Shown piece after piece: positions 25,899-35,066 of a stretch of DNA of 64,000 nucleotides (position 1 is its first letter; the number at the start of each line of letters is the position of its first letter). A program made the translations under genes and the position numbers. Under the pieces are notes generated by a model, which worked only from the letters and a program-made list of their open reading frames with translations, did no database searches and was not told the origin of the DNA. Source of the DNA: Rhodocyclaceae bacterium (GTDB taxonomy: Bacteria; Pseudomonadota; Gammaproteobacteria; Burkholderiales; Rhodocyclaceae); the NCBI GenBank assembly GCA_028714035.1, contig JAQTNA010000005.1, positions 1 through 64,000 on the forward strand, written 5' to 3'.

Positions 25899-26246
25899 AT
25901 GACTCCTCTATTTCCGGATAAGCCTAAAAGTCATGGCCGTTTGCCGCCGGGCGATATCGCCGGGGGCGAAGCCCCCGCGGATAACGCCCGTTGCGGCAAC
26001 TACTGGAACCGAACGCTCAGGCTGACCGCCGGCTTCCTGGGTGTGTGGGCGGCGGCCACCTTTTTGCCCATCTGGTTCGCGCCGGAGATGGAAGGCCTGC
26101 ATTTCTTCGGCTGGCCCCTGGCCTATTACCTGGCGGCGCAGGGCTCGCTCCTGGTGTTCGTGCTCATCGTCTGGATCTACGCCGGATTCATGGAACATCT
26201 GGATCGAGAATGCATGAGTCCGGGCCGTCCGGACAAGGAAGCCTGA
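25899..26246 (+). CDS. Small subunit of a VC_2705-type sodium:solute symporter (DUF4212)
   Basis: A 115-residue membrane protein. After a polar, Pro/Gly-rich N-terminus of about 30 residues come the conserved YWNRTLRLTAGFLGVWAAAT and a second helix FGWPLAYYLAAQGSLLVFV, the DUF4212 pattern with the Y-W and G-W-P-x-x-Y-x-x-A-x-G-S signatures. These proteins accompany acetate/short-chain acid symporters. Its stop overlaps the next start by one base (TGATG), so the two subunits are made together. Confidence 0.9.
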   Translation: MTPLFPDKPKSHGRLPPGDIAGGEAPADNARCGNYWNRTLRLTAGFLGVWAAATFLPIWFAPEMEGLHFFGWPLAYYLAAQGSLLVFVLIVWIYAGFMEHLDRECMSPGRPDKEA

Positions 26247-28273
26247 TGTTCGCCTTTCCGCGTGTCGGCCGACTCGGTAAGCGCTATGCGTTCTACGTGT
26301 CCGGGTTCCTGTCTTTCATGCTGGTCCTGGGGCTGGCGGAACTGGCCGGGCTGTCCCAGCGTTGGCTGGGCAACATCTTCCTGTTTGCCGTCTTCGCCTA
26401 TTACGCCGGGATAGGCGCCATCAATCGCACGGCGAACGTGTCGGAATTCTATGTGGCCGGCCGGCGCGTGCCGGCCCTGGCCATGGGCATGGCGGCCGCG
26501 GGGGACTGGCTTTCGGCCGCGGCCTTCCTCGGCCTGGCGGGTACGCTCTACGTGTCCGGGTTTCAGGGACTGGCCTATGTCATGGGCTGGACCGGCGGTT
26601 ATTGCCTGGTCGCCCTGTTGCTGGCGCCCTACCTGCGGCGCTTCGGCCAATTCACCATCACGGATTTCCTGGCCGAACGCTATGGCGGGAACCTGGCGCG
26701 AATGATCGGTGTCCTGGCCACCATACTGGCGTCCTTCAGCTATGCCGTGGCCCAGATTTATGGCGTCGGCCTCATTACCAGCCACTTCATCGGCATTGAC
26801 TTCGAGTTGGGCGTGTTCATCGGCCTGGGCGGCATCCTGGTGGCCGCCTTCCTGGGCGGCATGCGTGCCCTGATCTGGACCCAGGTGGCCCAGTATCTGG
26901 TGCTCGCCCTGGCCTTCCTGCTGCCGGTAGGGGTCATGGCCTACAAGGCGACGGGGGTGCCCGTGCCTCAGATCGCCTACGCAAGCATCATGGAGCAGCT
27001 GGCGGCTCGGGAGGAAGTGCTGCTGGACGATCCCCGGGAGGTGGAGGTGCGGCGGCAATATGGGCAGCGGGCGGACGACTACGCCGCCCGGGTCGCGGGG
27101 CTACCCGCATCCCTGGACGCGGAGCGGGAATCCCTCTCCCGGAAGGCCCAGGATGCGCGGATGGGCAACGCCCCGGCGCGGGACGTGGCGGCGGCGGAGC
27201 GCGCCTATCGCAATCTGCCGCGGAATGAGGCGGAGGCGCGGCAGGTCTGGTCCCGTGCCCGGGAGGACGATCTGGCGCGGGCCAGGGCGCCCCGGCCCCA
27301 GGCCGCCGTCTTCAAGGGGGATGACGGCGGTTTTTCCGCTACGTCACGGCTCAACTTCCTGGCTCTGGTGATCTGCCTCATGGTCGGCACCGCCGCCCTG
27401 CCGCACGTGCTGATGCGCTACTACGCCACCCCCGGCGTGGTGGAGGCGCGGCGTTCCGTGGCCTGGGGCTTGCTGTTCATCGTCGTCATCTACCTGACCG
27501 CTCCGGCCTACGCGGTCTTCGCCAAGTGGCTCATCGTCAGCGAACTGGTGGGATCAAGCGTCGCGCATCTGCCATCCTGGGTCGGTTCCTGGGGGCGGCT
27601 CGGGCTCTTGCAGGTGCAGGACATGAACCACGACGGCATCATTCAATTGGCCGAGCTCGTCATCAACCCGGACATGCTGGTCCTGGCGGCTCCGGAAATC
27701 GCCGGCCTGCCCTATGTGATGACCGGGCTGGTGGCGGTGGGCGGTCTGGCGGCGTCGCTGACCGCGGCCAACCAGATGCTCCTGACCATCGCCAACGCCC
27801 TCTCCCACGATCTCTATTACAAGATTCTGGCGCCGGAGGCCTCCGCCCAGCGTCGCCTGGTGGTGGCCAAGTTCCTGTTGCTGGCGACCGCCGGACTGGC
27901 CGGATGGGTGGCGGCTTCCCGGCCGGACAACATCCTGTTCATGGTGGGCGTCGCGTTTTCCCTGGCGGGTGCCTCCTTCTTTCCGGCCCTGGTATGCGGA
28001 GTCTTCTGGCGCCGTGCCAACAAGTGGGGCGCCGTCGTCGCCATGCTGGTCGGGCTCGGCCTGACCCTGACCTACGTGATCCGTACCCACCCCTTCTTCG
28101 GCGGCTCCATGGCCTCCAGCTGGTTCGGCATCGAGCCGGTGGCGGCCGGCATCTTCGGTATCTCGGCAGGTTTTGCCAGCCTGATCCTGGTGAGTCTCCT
28201 CACCCCGAGGCCGGGGCCGGCTGTCCTGGCCATGCTGGAAAAGATACGCCATCCCCAGGGCCGGGGCGGGTAG
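26246..28273 (+). CDS. Sodium:solute symporter, VC_2705 family (acetate/carboxylate uptake)
   Basis: 675 residues with about 13 membrane segments of the SSS family. Early motifs include YAGIGAINRTANVSEFYVAG and AMGMAAAGDWLSAAAFLG. A charged cytoplasmic loop of about 110 residues (roughly 250-365, rich in Arg, Glu and Ala) splits the symporter core, a hallmark of this subfamily compared with ActP. With the DUF4212 partner, acs and the CrbS-like kinase nearby, acetate or a similar acid is the likely substrate. Confidence 0.9.
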   Translation: MFAFPRVGRLGKRYAFYVSGFLSFMLVLGLAELAGLSQRWLGNIFLFAVFAYYAGIGAINRTANVSEFYVAGRRVPALAMGMAAAGDWLSAAAFLGLAGTLYVSGFQGLAYVMGWTGGYCLVALLLAPYLRRFGQFTITDFLAERYGGNLARMIGVLATILASFSYAVAQIYGVGLITSHFIGIDFELGVFIGLGGILVAAFLGGMRALIWTQVAQYLVLALAFLLPVGVMAYKATGVPVPQIAYASIMEQLAAREEVLLDDPREVEVRRQYGQRADDYAARVAGLPASLDAERESLSRKAQDARMGNAPARDVAAAERAYRNLPRNEAEARQVWSRAREDDLARARAPRPQAAVFKGDDGGFSATSRLNFLALVICLMVGTAALPHVLMRYYATPGVVEARRSVAWGLLFIVVIYLTAPAYAVFAKWLIVSELVGSSVAHLPSWVGSWGRLGLLQVQDMNHDGIIQLAELVINPDMLVLAAPEIAGLPYVMTGLVAVGGLAASLTAANQMLLTIANALSHDLYYKILAPEASAQRRLVVAKFLLLATAGLAGWVAASRPDNILFMVGVAFSLAGASFFPALVCGVFWRRANKWGAVVAMLVGLGLTLTYVIRTHPFFGGSMASSWFGIEPVAAGIFGISAGFASLILVSLLTPRPGPAVLAMLEKIRHPQGRGG

Positions 28274-28288
28274 GGGGCCGCGTGCGGG

Positions 28289-28837
28289 TCAGCCTTTCTG
28301 GTGGTTCCAAAGCACGTCGCCGCAACCCCGCACCCTGTTCAGGTGACGCGCCAGAACGAACAGCAGGTCCGAGAGCCGGTTCACATAGCGGCGCGCGGTG
28401 TCGGAAACGGGTTCAAGTGCGGCGAGGCCGGCCAGGGTGCGCTCGGTGCGGCGGCAGACGGTGCGGGCCAGGTGGCAGAGGGCGGCGGGGCGGGAACCGC
28501 CGGGCAGGATGAATTCCGTGAGCGGCGCCAGGTCGGCGTTGTAGCGGTCTATCGCCTGTTCCAGTTTTTGCGGCAGATCTTCCTTGAGAAAGGCAGAGCC
28601 GGGGATGCAGACTTCCCCGCCCAGATCCAGAAGGTCGTGCTGGATGCCGGTCAGGAGATTCCGCACATCGTCGGGGATGTCCTCGCACAGCAGGAGCCCG
28701 ATGACGGAATTCAGTTCGTCCGAATCCCCCAGTGCGGCGATGCGGGGCGAATCCTTGCCGGTGCGGCTGCCGTCGCCCAGACCGGTCATTCCGGCGTCGC
28801 CGGTTCGGGTATATATTTTTGAGAGTCGGTAGCCCAT
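28289..28837 (-). CDS. Cob(I)yrinic acid a,c-diamide/cob(I)alamin adenosyltransferase, PduO type
   Basis: Transfers the adenosyl group of ATP to cob(I)alamin to make coenzyme B12; 182 residues, the usual size. The N-terminal ATP-binding signature YTRTGDAGMTGLGDGSRTGK and the C-terminal ARTVCRRTERTLAGL plus YVNRLSDLLFVLAR are intact; the last two hold the Arg and Asp/Asn residues that position ATP and corrin. It is a single gene; no B12-dependent enzyme is in the window. Confidence 0.93.
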   Translation of the reverse strand: MGYRLSKIYTRTGDAGMTGLGDGSRTGKDSPRIAALGDSDELNSVIGLLLCEDIPDDVRNLLTGIQHDLLDLGGEVCIPGSAFLKEDLPQKLEQAIDRYNADLAPLTEFILPGGSRPAALCHLARTVCRRTERTLAGLAALEPVSDTARRYVNRLSDLLFVLARHLNRVRGCGDVLWNHQKG

Positions 28838-29085
28838 GGTGCCTTGCCTTGTTGGAGTGGGTGGTGGATTATCCCGGAAAACCCCGGTGGTCGACCACCG
28901 GAAGTGGCAACGGTAATTATGGATAATAATGTGGTATTATCGTACGATCACTTTGGTGAATAGCATCAGTACGGAGACAGACCGGCCCCGGGGTCGGTAA
29001 GCAGAAGGCCGGACGGTGTTCCACAAGGCGCTGGAACCGGTTCTCATAACACCCTCAACCCGTTATCCAAGAACAAGGAAGACGC
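28838..29085. promoter_or_regulatory. Divergent region upstream of sucCD
   Basis: An AT-rich stretch at about 28913-28945 stands out in otherwise GC-rich DNA and is the most likely promoter area. A GACCGGCCCCGGGGTCGGT hairpin (28981-28999) lies in the presumed sucC leader. The sucC ribosome-binding site is AAGGAAG near 29076. Confidence 0.35.
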
Positions 29086-30246
29086 ATGAAGATCCATGAG
29101 TATCAGGGCAAGGAAATCCTGAGGAAGTTCGGCATCGCCACCCCCCGCGGCATTGCCTGCTTCTCGGTCGACGAAGCCGTCAAGGCTGCCGAGGAACTGG
29201 GCGGCAACATCTGGGTGGTCAAGGCGCAGATTCACGCCGGTGGCCGGGGCAAGGGCGGTGGCGTGAAGCTGGCCCGTTCCCTGGACGAAGTTCGCCAGAA
29301 CGCCAACGCCATCCTGGGCATGCAGCTGGTGACCCATCAGACCGGCGCCGCGGGCCAGAAGGTCCGCCGCCTGCTGGTCGAGGATGGTGCCGACATCAGG
29401 AAGGAATACTACGTCGCGGCGCTCACCGACCGGGCGACGCAGACAGTGGCCATGATGGCGTCCTCCGAGGGCGGCATGGACATCGAGGAAGTGGCACACA
29501 AGACGCCGGAAAAGATCATCAAGGTCTTCGTGAATCCCCTCGTGGGCTTGACCGATGCCCAGGCGCTGGAACTGGCCAACGGCATCGGTGTGCCGGCGGG
29601 CTCCACGGCCCAGGCCGTGGCCACGTTCAAGAACCTCTACACCTGCTACATGGAAACCGATGCTTCCCTGGCGGAAATCAACCCGCTGATCCTGGAGGGC
29701 AACGGCAACATCAAGGCGCTGGATGCCAAGTTCAACTTCGATTCCAACGCCCTCTACCGCCACCCGGAGATCGTCGCCTACCGCGACCTGGACGAGGAAG
29801 ACGCGGACGAGATCGAGGCTTCCAAGTTCGACTTGGCCTACATTTCCCTGGATGGCAACATCGGCTGTCTGGTGAATGGCGCCGGCCTGGCCATGGCCAC
29901 CATGGATACCATCAAGCTGTTCGGCGCGGAACCGGCCAACTTCCTGGACGTGGGCGGCGGTGCCACCACCGAGAAGGTGACCGAAGCCTTCAAGATCATG
30001 CTCAAGAACGACAAGGTCAAGGGCATCCTGGTGAATATCTTCGGCGGTATCATGAAGTGCGACACCATCGCCACCGGCGTCGTTGCCGCCGCGCGCGAGG
30101 TGCATCTCTCCGTGCCGCTGGTGGTGCGCATGAAGGGCACCAACGAAGACATGGGCAAGAAGATCCTGGCCGAATCCGGTCTGCCGATCATCGCCGCCGA
30201 CACCATGGCGGAAGCCGCCACCAAGATCGTTGCCGCGTTGCAGTAA
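29086..30246 (+). CDS. sucC: Succinyl-CoA ligase (ADP-forming), beta subunit
   Basis: 386 residues. With SucD it converts succinyl-CoA, ADP and phosphate to succinate, ATP and CoA. The N-terminal ATP-grasp domain begins [16 protein letters not shown] and contains [17 protein letters not shown] (about 46); metal-binding [14 protein letters not shown] is at about 187 and [11 protein letters not shown] at about 264; the C-terminal CoA-ligase part has FGGIMKCD. sucD follows after 15 bases. Confidence 0.97.
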   Translation: MKIHEYQGKEILRKFGIATPRGIACFSVDEAVKAAEELGGNIWVVKAQIHAGGRGKGGGVKLARSLDEVRQNANAILGMQLVTHQTGAAGQKVRRLLVEDGADIRKEYYVAALTDRATQTVAMMASSEGGMDIEEVAHKTPEKIIKVFVNPLVGLTDAQALELANGIGVPAGSTAQAVATFKNLYTCYMETDASLAEINPLILEGNGNIKALDAKFNFDSNALYRHPEIVAYRDLDEEDADEIEASKFDLAYISLDGNIGCLVNGAGLAMATMDTIKLFGAEPANFLDVGGGATTEKVTEAFKIMLKNDKVKGILVNIFGGIMKCDTIATGVVAAAREVHLSVPLVVRMKGTNEDMGKKILAESGLPIIAADTMAEAATKIVAALQ

Positions 30247-30261
30247 TACAAGGAACTTGAA

Positions 30262-31155
30262 ATGTCCATTCTCATCAACAAAGATACGCGAGTCATCACC
30301 CAGGGCATCACTGGCAAGACCGGCCAGTTCCATACCGAGAAGTGCCAGGAATACGCCAACGGCAAGAACTGTTTCGTGGCCGGGGTGAACCCCAAGAAGG
30401 CCGGCGAGAGGATCTTCGACATCCCCATCTACGGCAGCGTCAAGGAAGCCAAGTCTGAAACCGGCGCCACCGTTTCCGTGATCTACGTGCCGCCTCCCGG
30501 CGCCGCGGCCGCCATCTGGGAAGCCTGCGAGGCCGACCTGGATCTGGCCATCTGCATCACGGAAGGCATTCCCGTGCGGGACATGCTGGAGGTGAGGAAC
30601 AGGATGAAGGCCAAGGTGGCGGCCGGTGGCAAGGAAACCCTGCTCCTGGGCCCGAACTGCCCCGGTCTCATCACCCCGGACGAAATCAAGATCGGCATCA
30701 TGCCCGGCCACATCCATCGCAAGGGCCGCATCGGCGTCGTGTCCCGCTCGGGTACCCTGACCTATGAGGCGGTGGCCCAGTTGACGGAAATCGGTCTCGG
30801 CCAGTCTTCCGCGGTGGGCATCGGCGGCGATCCGATCAACGGCCTCAAGCACATTGACATCATGAAGGCCTTCAATGACGATCCGGAGACCGACGCGGTC
30901 ATCATGATCGGCGAGATCGGCGGCCCGGACGAGGCGGAAGCTGCCGTGTGGTGCAAGGCCAACATGAAGAAGCCCATCGTCGGTTTCATCGCCGGCGTCA
31001 CGGCGCCGGCCGGCAAGCGCATGGGTCATGCCGGTGCGCTGATTTCCGGTGGCGCCGACACGGCGGATGCCAAGCTCGCCATCATGGAGGAGTGCGGTTT
31101 CAAGATCACCCGCGATCCCTCGGTCATGGCCAAGCTGCTGAAGGCGATGCTGTAA
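30262..31155 (+). CDS. sucD: Succinyl-CoA ligase (ADP-forming), alpha subunit
   Basis: 297 residues. The N-terminal CoA-binding Rossmann domain has [32 protein letters not shown] and [14 protein letters not shown] follow, and the active-site His is in [15 protein letters not shown] (about 253). It forms the alpha-beta pair with the upstream gene. A strong terminator lies 50 bases after the stop. Confidence 0.97.
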   Translation: MSILINKDTRVITQGITGKTGQFHTEKCQEYANGKNCFVAGVNPKKAGERIFDIPIYGSVKEAKSETGATVSVIYVPPPGAAAAIWEACEADLDLAICITEGIPVRDMLEVRNRMKAKVAAGGKETLLLGPNCPGLITPDEIKIGIMPGHIHRKGRIGVVSRSGTLTYEAVAQLTEIGLGQSSAVGIGGDPINGLKHIDIMKAFNDDPETDAVIMIGEIGGPDEAEAAVWCKANMKKPIVGFIAGVTAPAGKRMGHAGALISGGADTADAKLAIMEECGFKITRDPSVMAKLLKAML

Positions 31156-31205
31156 TGCCTGGGGAGTAGGAAGAGGGAAGTAGGGTTTCCTTTTTCTCGA
31201 AAAAG

Positions 31206-31239
31206 CCGCGCCGCGCGTAATGCCCGGCGCGGTTTTTTT
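31206..31239 (+). terminator. Rho-independent terminator after sucCD
   Basis: A perfect 8-bp stem CCGCGCCG/CGGCGCGG (31206-31213 with 31225-31232) is followed by seven T residues. Confidence 0.9.
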
Positions 31240-31313
31240 ATTGTAGGCGCGGTCGGTGTTAGAATTCCGCCGTTCATGGGGACGAGCGTTGGTCGTACGG
31301 GAGGATCGGGCGA

Positions 31314-32267
31314 GTGGCCCTGTATCTGCGGGAAGAGGAAATTCGGCAACTGCTGACCATGGCCATGGCCGTGGAGGCCGTGGAATCGGCACACCGGTCC
31401 CATGCGCAGGGCATGGCTCAAGACGTTCCCCGCAGCCGAATTCGCAACCCCCGGTCTGCCCTGCACATCCTCCAGGGAGGCCTGGCGCCAGAGGGGGTGA
31501 TGGGCTACAAGGCCTACACCACCAGCCGGGAAGGCAACCGCTTCCTGGTGCATCTGTTCGATGCCGGCGATGGCCGGCCTCTGGCCGTCATGGAAGCAGA
31601 TTTTCTGGGCATGATGCGCACCGGCGCCGTGGGCGGCGTGGCGGCACGCTGGCTTGCGCGGGAGGACGCCCGGGTGGCGGGGGTGTTCGGCTCGGGCTGG
31701 CAGGCGCGCGGGCAGATCGAGGCCCTTTGCCTGGTGAAGAAACTCGAGCGGATCAAGGTTTTTGCCCGGGATGCCGATAAACTGGCCAGGTTCTGTGCCG
31801 ACATGTCCGCCCGGACGGGCTGCGAAGTCATGCCGGCGCGGGATGCCCGGGATGCGGTGGCCGGCAGCGACATCGTCGCCACCATCACCACAGCTGCGAC
31901 GCCCTTGTTCGATGGTGACTGGCTGGAGCCCGGTTGCCATGTGAATGCCGCGGGTTCGAACGCACTTATCCGGCGGGAGCTGGACGAAAAGGCGGTGCGC
32001 CGTGCCGGGTTGGTGTGCGTGGATTCCCGAGCGGTGGCGTTGAAGGAGGCGGGCGACCTGTTGCCGCCGCTGGAGAAGGGGCGCCTCACGGAGGGTGCCC
32101 TGGTTGAGTTGGGCGAGATCATCGCGGGCTTCCGACCCGGCCGGACGGATGCCCGGCAGATCACCCTTTTTGAATCCCAGGGCATGGCGATTCAGGATCT
32201 CGCCCTGGCGAGCCGGCTCCTGGCCAAGGCGCGGGAGCAGGGACTGGGCACCGAGCTGCCTTATTGA
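31314..32267 (+). CDS. Ornithine cyclodeaminase / mu-crystallin family protein
   Basis: 317 residues of the NAD(P)-dependent OCD/mu-crystallin fold. The N-terminal substrate domain has RTGAVGGVAARWLA (about 100), followed by the nucleotide-binding GVFGSGWQARGQIEAL (about 122) and VATITTAATPLFDGDWL. Members include ornithine cyclodeaminase, alanine dehydrogenase and ketimine reductases, so the substrate cannot be named. GGGAGGA eight bases upstream supports the GTG start at 31314. The gene is followed closely by the phosphatase gene. Confidence 0.85.
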   Translation: MALYLREEEIRQLLTMAMAVEAVESAHRSHAQGMAQDVPRSRIRNPRSALHILQGGLAPEGVMGYKAYTTSREGNRFLVHLFDAGDGRPLAVMEADFLGMMRTGAVGGVAARWLAREDARVAGVFGSGWQARGQIEALCLVKKLERIKVFARDADKLARFCADMSARTGCEVMPARDARDAVAGSDIVATITTAATPLFDGDWLEPGCHVNAAGSNALIRRELDEKAVRRAGLVCVDSRAVALKEAGDLLPPLEKGRLTEGALVELGEIIAGFRPGRTDARQITLFESQGMAIQDLALASRLLAKAREQGLGTELPY

Positions 32268-32292
32268 TTTTCAGACCAAGAAGAAGACGCTT

Positions 32293-33114
32293 ATGGATTT
32301 GAGTTCTGCTCTGCAAGCTGTTGCGCTTTCCGATTCCGGCAGGGTGCGCAGTCACAACGAGGATTCCGTCCTGGTGGATGCGCGCCTTGGGCTCGTGATT
32401 CTCGCGGACGGCATGGGCGGTTACAATGCCGGAGAGGTGGCAAGCCAGTTGGCGACTTCGGTCGCTTCCCAGGAGGTGGGGCGGGCGTTCGCCGCCCTGC
32501 CTCCGCATGAGAAGGTGCTGGGCGGAACGGTGCATGCGCGCTTCGCGCTGGAAGAAGCCGTGGCGCGCGCCAACTCGGCCATCTTCGAGGCGGCACAGAG
32601 CAAGCCTCAGTACAACGGCATGGGGACCACCGTCGTCGCGGTGGTTTTCTACGACAATTCCATGACGGTGGTGCATGTGGGGGATTCCCGCCTGTATCGC
32701 ATGCGTGATGGCGTGCTGGAGCAGATGACCCGGGACCACTCGCTGCTTCAGGACCAGATTGACAGCGGCATGCTCAGCCCGGAGGAGGCGCGCCGGTCGG
32801 CGAACCGGAACCTGGTGACCAAGGCGCTGGGCGTGGAACCGGCGGTGGATCCCGGTGTGAGCGATTATGAAACCCGCCCCGGCGATCTCTTCCTGCTGTG
32901 TTCCGATGGCCTGAACGACATGCTGGAAGACGAAGAAATCGCCCGGGAAATGGGCGACGGCAGCGGTTCGCTCGAGGAGATGGCCGCCCGCCTGATCCAG
33001 GGCGCCAACAGCCACGGCGGCAAGGATAACGTTTCTGTCATCCTGGTACGGATAAAAAGGGACTATTCCGCCAATCGCGGTATCCTGGCGCGTCTGACGA
33101 GCCTGTTCGGATAG
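32293..33114 (+). CDS. PP2C-family protein serine/threonine phosphatase (Stp1/PrpC type)
   Basis: A 273-residue soluble phosphatase. The PP2C metal-site motifs are all present: RVRSHNEDSVLVD (about 18), VILADGMGGYNAGEVAS (about 36), MGTTVVAV and VHVGDSRLYRMRDG (about 118), LLCSDGLNDML (about 197) and GKDNVSVILVRI (about 240). It is followed after 23 bases by an FHA-domain gene, a pairing typical of Ser/Thr phosphorylation switches, although no kinase gene is nearby. Confidence 0.92.
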   Translation: MDLSSALQAVALSDSGRVRSHNEDSVLVDARLGLVILADGMGGYNAGEVASQLATSVASQEVGRAFAALPPHEKVLGGTVHARFALEEAVARANSAIFEAAQSKPQYNGMGTTVVAVVFYDNSMTVVHVGDSRLYRMRDGVLEQMTRDHSLLQDQIDSGMLSPEEARRSANRNLVTKALGVEPAVDPGVSDYETRPGDLFLLCSDGLNDMLEDEEIAREMGDGSGSLEEMAARLIQGANSHGGKDNVSVILVRIKRDYSANRGILARLTSLFG

Positions 33115-33137
33115 GTGGCGAGCCTTCAGGGGGCAAC

Positions 33138-33929
33138 ATGGTAGCCAAACTCATACTCAGCATGGACGGATTGGTGCTCAAGGAGATTCCGCTCAGCAAG
33201 CAGCGGCTTTCCATAGGGCGCAAGCCCCATAATGACGTGCAAATAGACAACCTCGCCGTGAGCGGTGAGCACTGCGTCGTGGTCACCATCCTGGATGACT
33301 CCTTCCTGGAAGACCTGAACAGCACCAACGGCACGTATGTGAATGGTCAGCCGGTCAAGAAACATGTGCTGGAGAACCGGGACATCATCGAGCTGGGCAA
33401 GTATCGGCTGAAATACCTGAAGGAAGACGAGGACGAGGATTTCGAGGCTCGCCGTGCGCCGCCCATCGCGGTGGCGGCAACCGCGCCCGCGCCGGTGCCG
33501 GCGGATGCCACGGTGCCCTTTGCCGTGGCGCCCTCGAACACGCCTTTTGCCGCCGAGGGCAGCAAAAAGCCGGCTCCCCGCGCTCAGCCCGCTGCACCTG
33601 CGGCCCCGCAAGCCGCCCATGCACCGGCGGGCGTGCCGGCGGAGCAGGGCTTTGCGGCCAACGCCCCCCTGGGCGCGGTGCAACTGCTCAACGGTGCCAA
33701 TGCCGGCAAACAACTGGATCTGTCCAAGAGTCTGACCAAGCTCGGTAAGCCGGGCACCCAGGTGGCGGTCATTGCCCGCCGCGATGACGGCTATTTCATC
33801 ACCCATCTGGAAGGCCTGCGTCATCCCGTGGTGAACGGGCGCTCCATCGAGGGTCACGCCTATCCCCTCAAGGACCATGACATCATCGAGTTGGCGGGGA
33901 TAAAGATGGAGTTCTTCCTCAAGCATTGA
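33138..33929 (+). CDS. Protein with two FHA domains
   Basis: A 263-residue protein. The N-terminal FHA domain has the full phosphothreonine-binding set (LSIGRKPHNDVQIDN, VSGEHCVV, LNSTNGTYVNG; residues about 23-70). A long Ala/Pro linker (about 105-175) leads to a second FHA-like fold (about 185-263) with HPVVNGRSIEGHAYPLKDHD, in which the G-R and S-x-x-H motifs are degenerate. It probably reads out phosphorylation removed by the neighbouring PP2C enzyme. Confidence 0.85.
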   Translation: MVAKLILSMDGLVLKEIPLSKQRLSIGRKPHNDVQIDNLAVSGEHCVVVTILDDSFLEDLNSTNGTYVNGQPVKKHVLENRDIIELGKYRLKYLKEDEDEDFEARRAPPIAVAATAPAPVPADATVPFAVAPSNTPFAAEGSKKPAPRAQPAAPAAPQAAHAPAGVPAEQGFAANAPLGAVQLLNGANAGKQLDLSKSLTKLGKPGTQVAVIARRDDGYFITHLEGLRHPVVNGRSIEGHAYPLKDHDIIELAGIKMEFFLKH

Positions 33930-34004
33930 TGCTAACTCGAGCACCCACCGAGATTTCTCGCTGCGTGATTTATTTCCTTAGTGCCCGAGAAAACGGAGCG
34001 TAGA

Positions 34005-34037
34005 CTCGTGTCAGGTCGTTGAAAGCGACGACACGAG
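34005..34037 (+). promoter_or_regulatory. Leader hairpin just before the phosphodiesterase gene
   Basis: CTCGTGTC (34005-34012) pairs with GACACGAG (34030-34037), and GTCG/CGAC pairs within it, giving a 12-bp stem with one 2-base bulge. It ends immediately before the ribosome-binding site AAGGGAAG. It could be an operator or a translation-control hairpin. Confidence 0.5.
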
Positions 34038-34050
34038 AAGGGAAGAAATC

Positions 34051-34821
34051 ATGAAAGTTCGGGTACTTGGGTGCAGTGGCGGTCTTGGCGGACGGCACAT
34101 GCGCACCACTTCGCTGCTCGTGGATGACGACATTCTGGTGGATGCCGGTACCGGGGTGGGCGACCTGTCCCTGGAGGAGTTGCTGCGCATTGACCACGTG
34201 TTCCTGACCCATTCCCACATGGATCACATCGCCTGTCTGCCCCTCCTGGTGGATACGGTGTGGGAGATGCGGCAGAGCCCGATCATCGTCCATGCACCGA
34301 TGGAAACCCTGGACATCCTGCGCGCCCACATCTTCAACTGGGCCATCTGGCCCGACTTCACCATGATTCCGGACGCCGAGCGTCCCGCCCTGGTATTCGA
34401 GCCCATCGTCGTGGGCCAGAAGGTGGTCCTGGGCGAGCGTTCCGTCTCCGCCTTGCCGGCCAATCACTCCGTGCCCGCGGTGGGTTACCTGCTGGAGAAC
34501 GAGAACAGCGGCAGCTTGGCCTTCACGGGCGACACCGCCGCCTGCGATGAACTCTGGGACGTGCTGAACCAGGTGCGGCGCTTGTCCTACCTGATCGCCG
34601 AAACCGCCTTTCCGGATGCCCAAAGCCGTCTGGTGAAGGCCGCCCGGCACCTGACGCCCTCTCTCCTGGCGGATGAACTCACGGCCCTGGAAACGCTGCC
34701 CGATATCTACGTCTCCCACCTCAAGCCGGGGCATGTGGAAACCACCAGTCGTGAAGTGGAATCCTTGCTGCATCACCTGCGGCCCAGTCTCTTGCGCCAG
34801 GGACACGTGTTCGACGTGTAA
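34051..34821 (+). CDS. Class II cyclic-nucleotide phosphodiesterase, metallo-beta-lactamase fold
   Basis: A 256-residue protein. The metal motif LTHSHMDHIACLP (about 52) and the later metal His/Asp sites (PANHSVPAVGYLL, LAFTGDTAA, VSHLKPGH) fit the PDE-II/CpdP branch of the metallo-beta-lactamase superfamily, which hydrolyses 3',5'-cyclic AMP. Hydrolysis of another phosphoester cannot be excluded. It is transcribed alone behind a strong leader hairpin. Confidence 0.82.
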   Translation: MKVRVLGCSGGLGGRHMRTTSLLVDDDILVDAGTGVGDLSLEELLRIDHVFLTHSHMDHIACLPLLVDTVWEMRQSPIIVHAPMETLDILRAHIFNWAIWPDFTMIPDAERPALVFEPIVVGQKVVLGERSVSALPANHSVPAVGYLLENENSGSLAFTGDTAACDELWDVLNQVRRLSYLIAETAFPDAQSRLVKAARHLTPSLLADELTALETLPDIYVSHLKPGHVETTSREVESLLHHLRPSLLRQGHVFDV

Positions 34822-34847
34822 TGGCCGTCGCGCTTCAACGATAAGGG

Positions 34848-35066
34848 CTAGCTTTCCCGGGTGCCTCGGCGCCTCCGCGTTACGCGTTGATCCGCTGCCA
34901 CGGGCAGGAACACCGTGGTCGTCAGCCCCTTGCCATCCGGTCCGTCGGTCATGGTGATCCTGGCACCATGCAACTCGGCGATCCGGCGGCAGATGGCGAG
35001 ACCGAGCCCGGTTCCCGGCTGATCCTGGCCGGCGAGGCGGTAGAAACGATCGAATATCTGAAGCAT
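34848..35066 (-). pseudogene. C-terminal fragment of a sensor histidine kinase
   Basis: The minus strand reads [20 protein letters not shown] and [20 protein letters not shown] to a natural stop at 34848-34850: the F and G2 boxes of a histidine-kinase ATPase domain. Everything upstream of the F box is missing; at about 35066 the sequence changes abruptly into an MtrB-like gene on the other strand. It is a broken remnant. Confidence 0.8.

Noticed and set aside
29044..31392. A 782-codon minus-strand open frame across sucCD
   Set aside because: Antisense to two fully conserved enzymes; His- and Gly-rich shadow translation.
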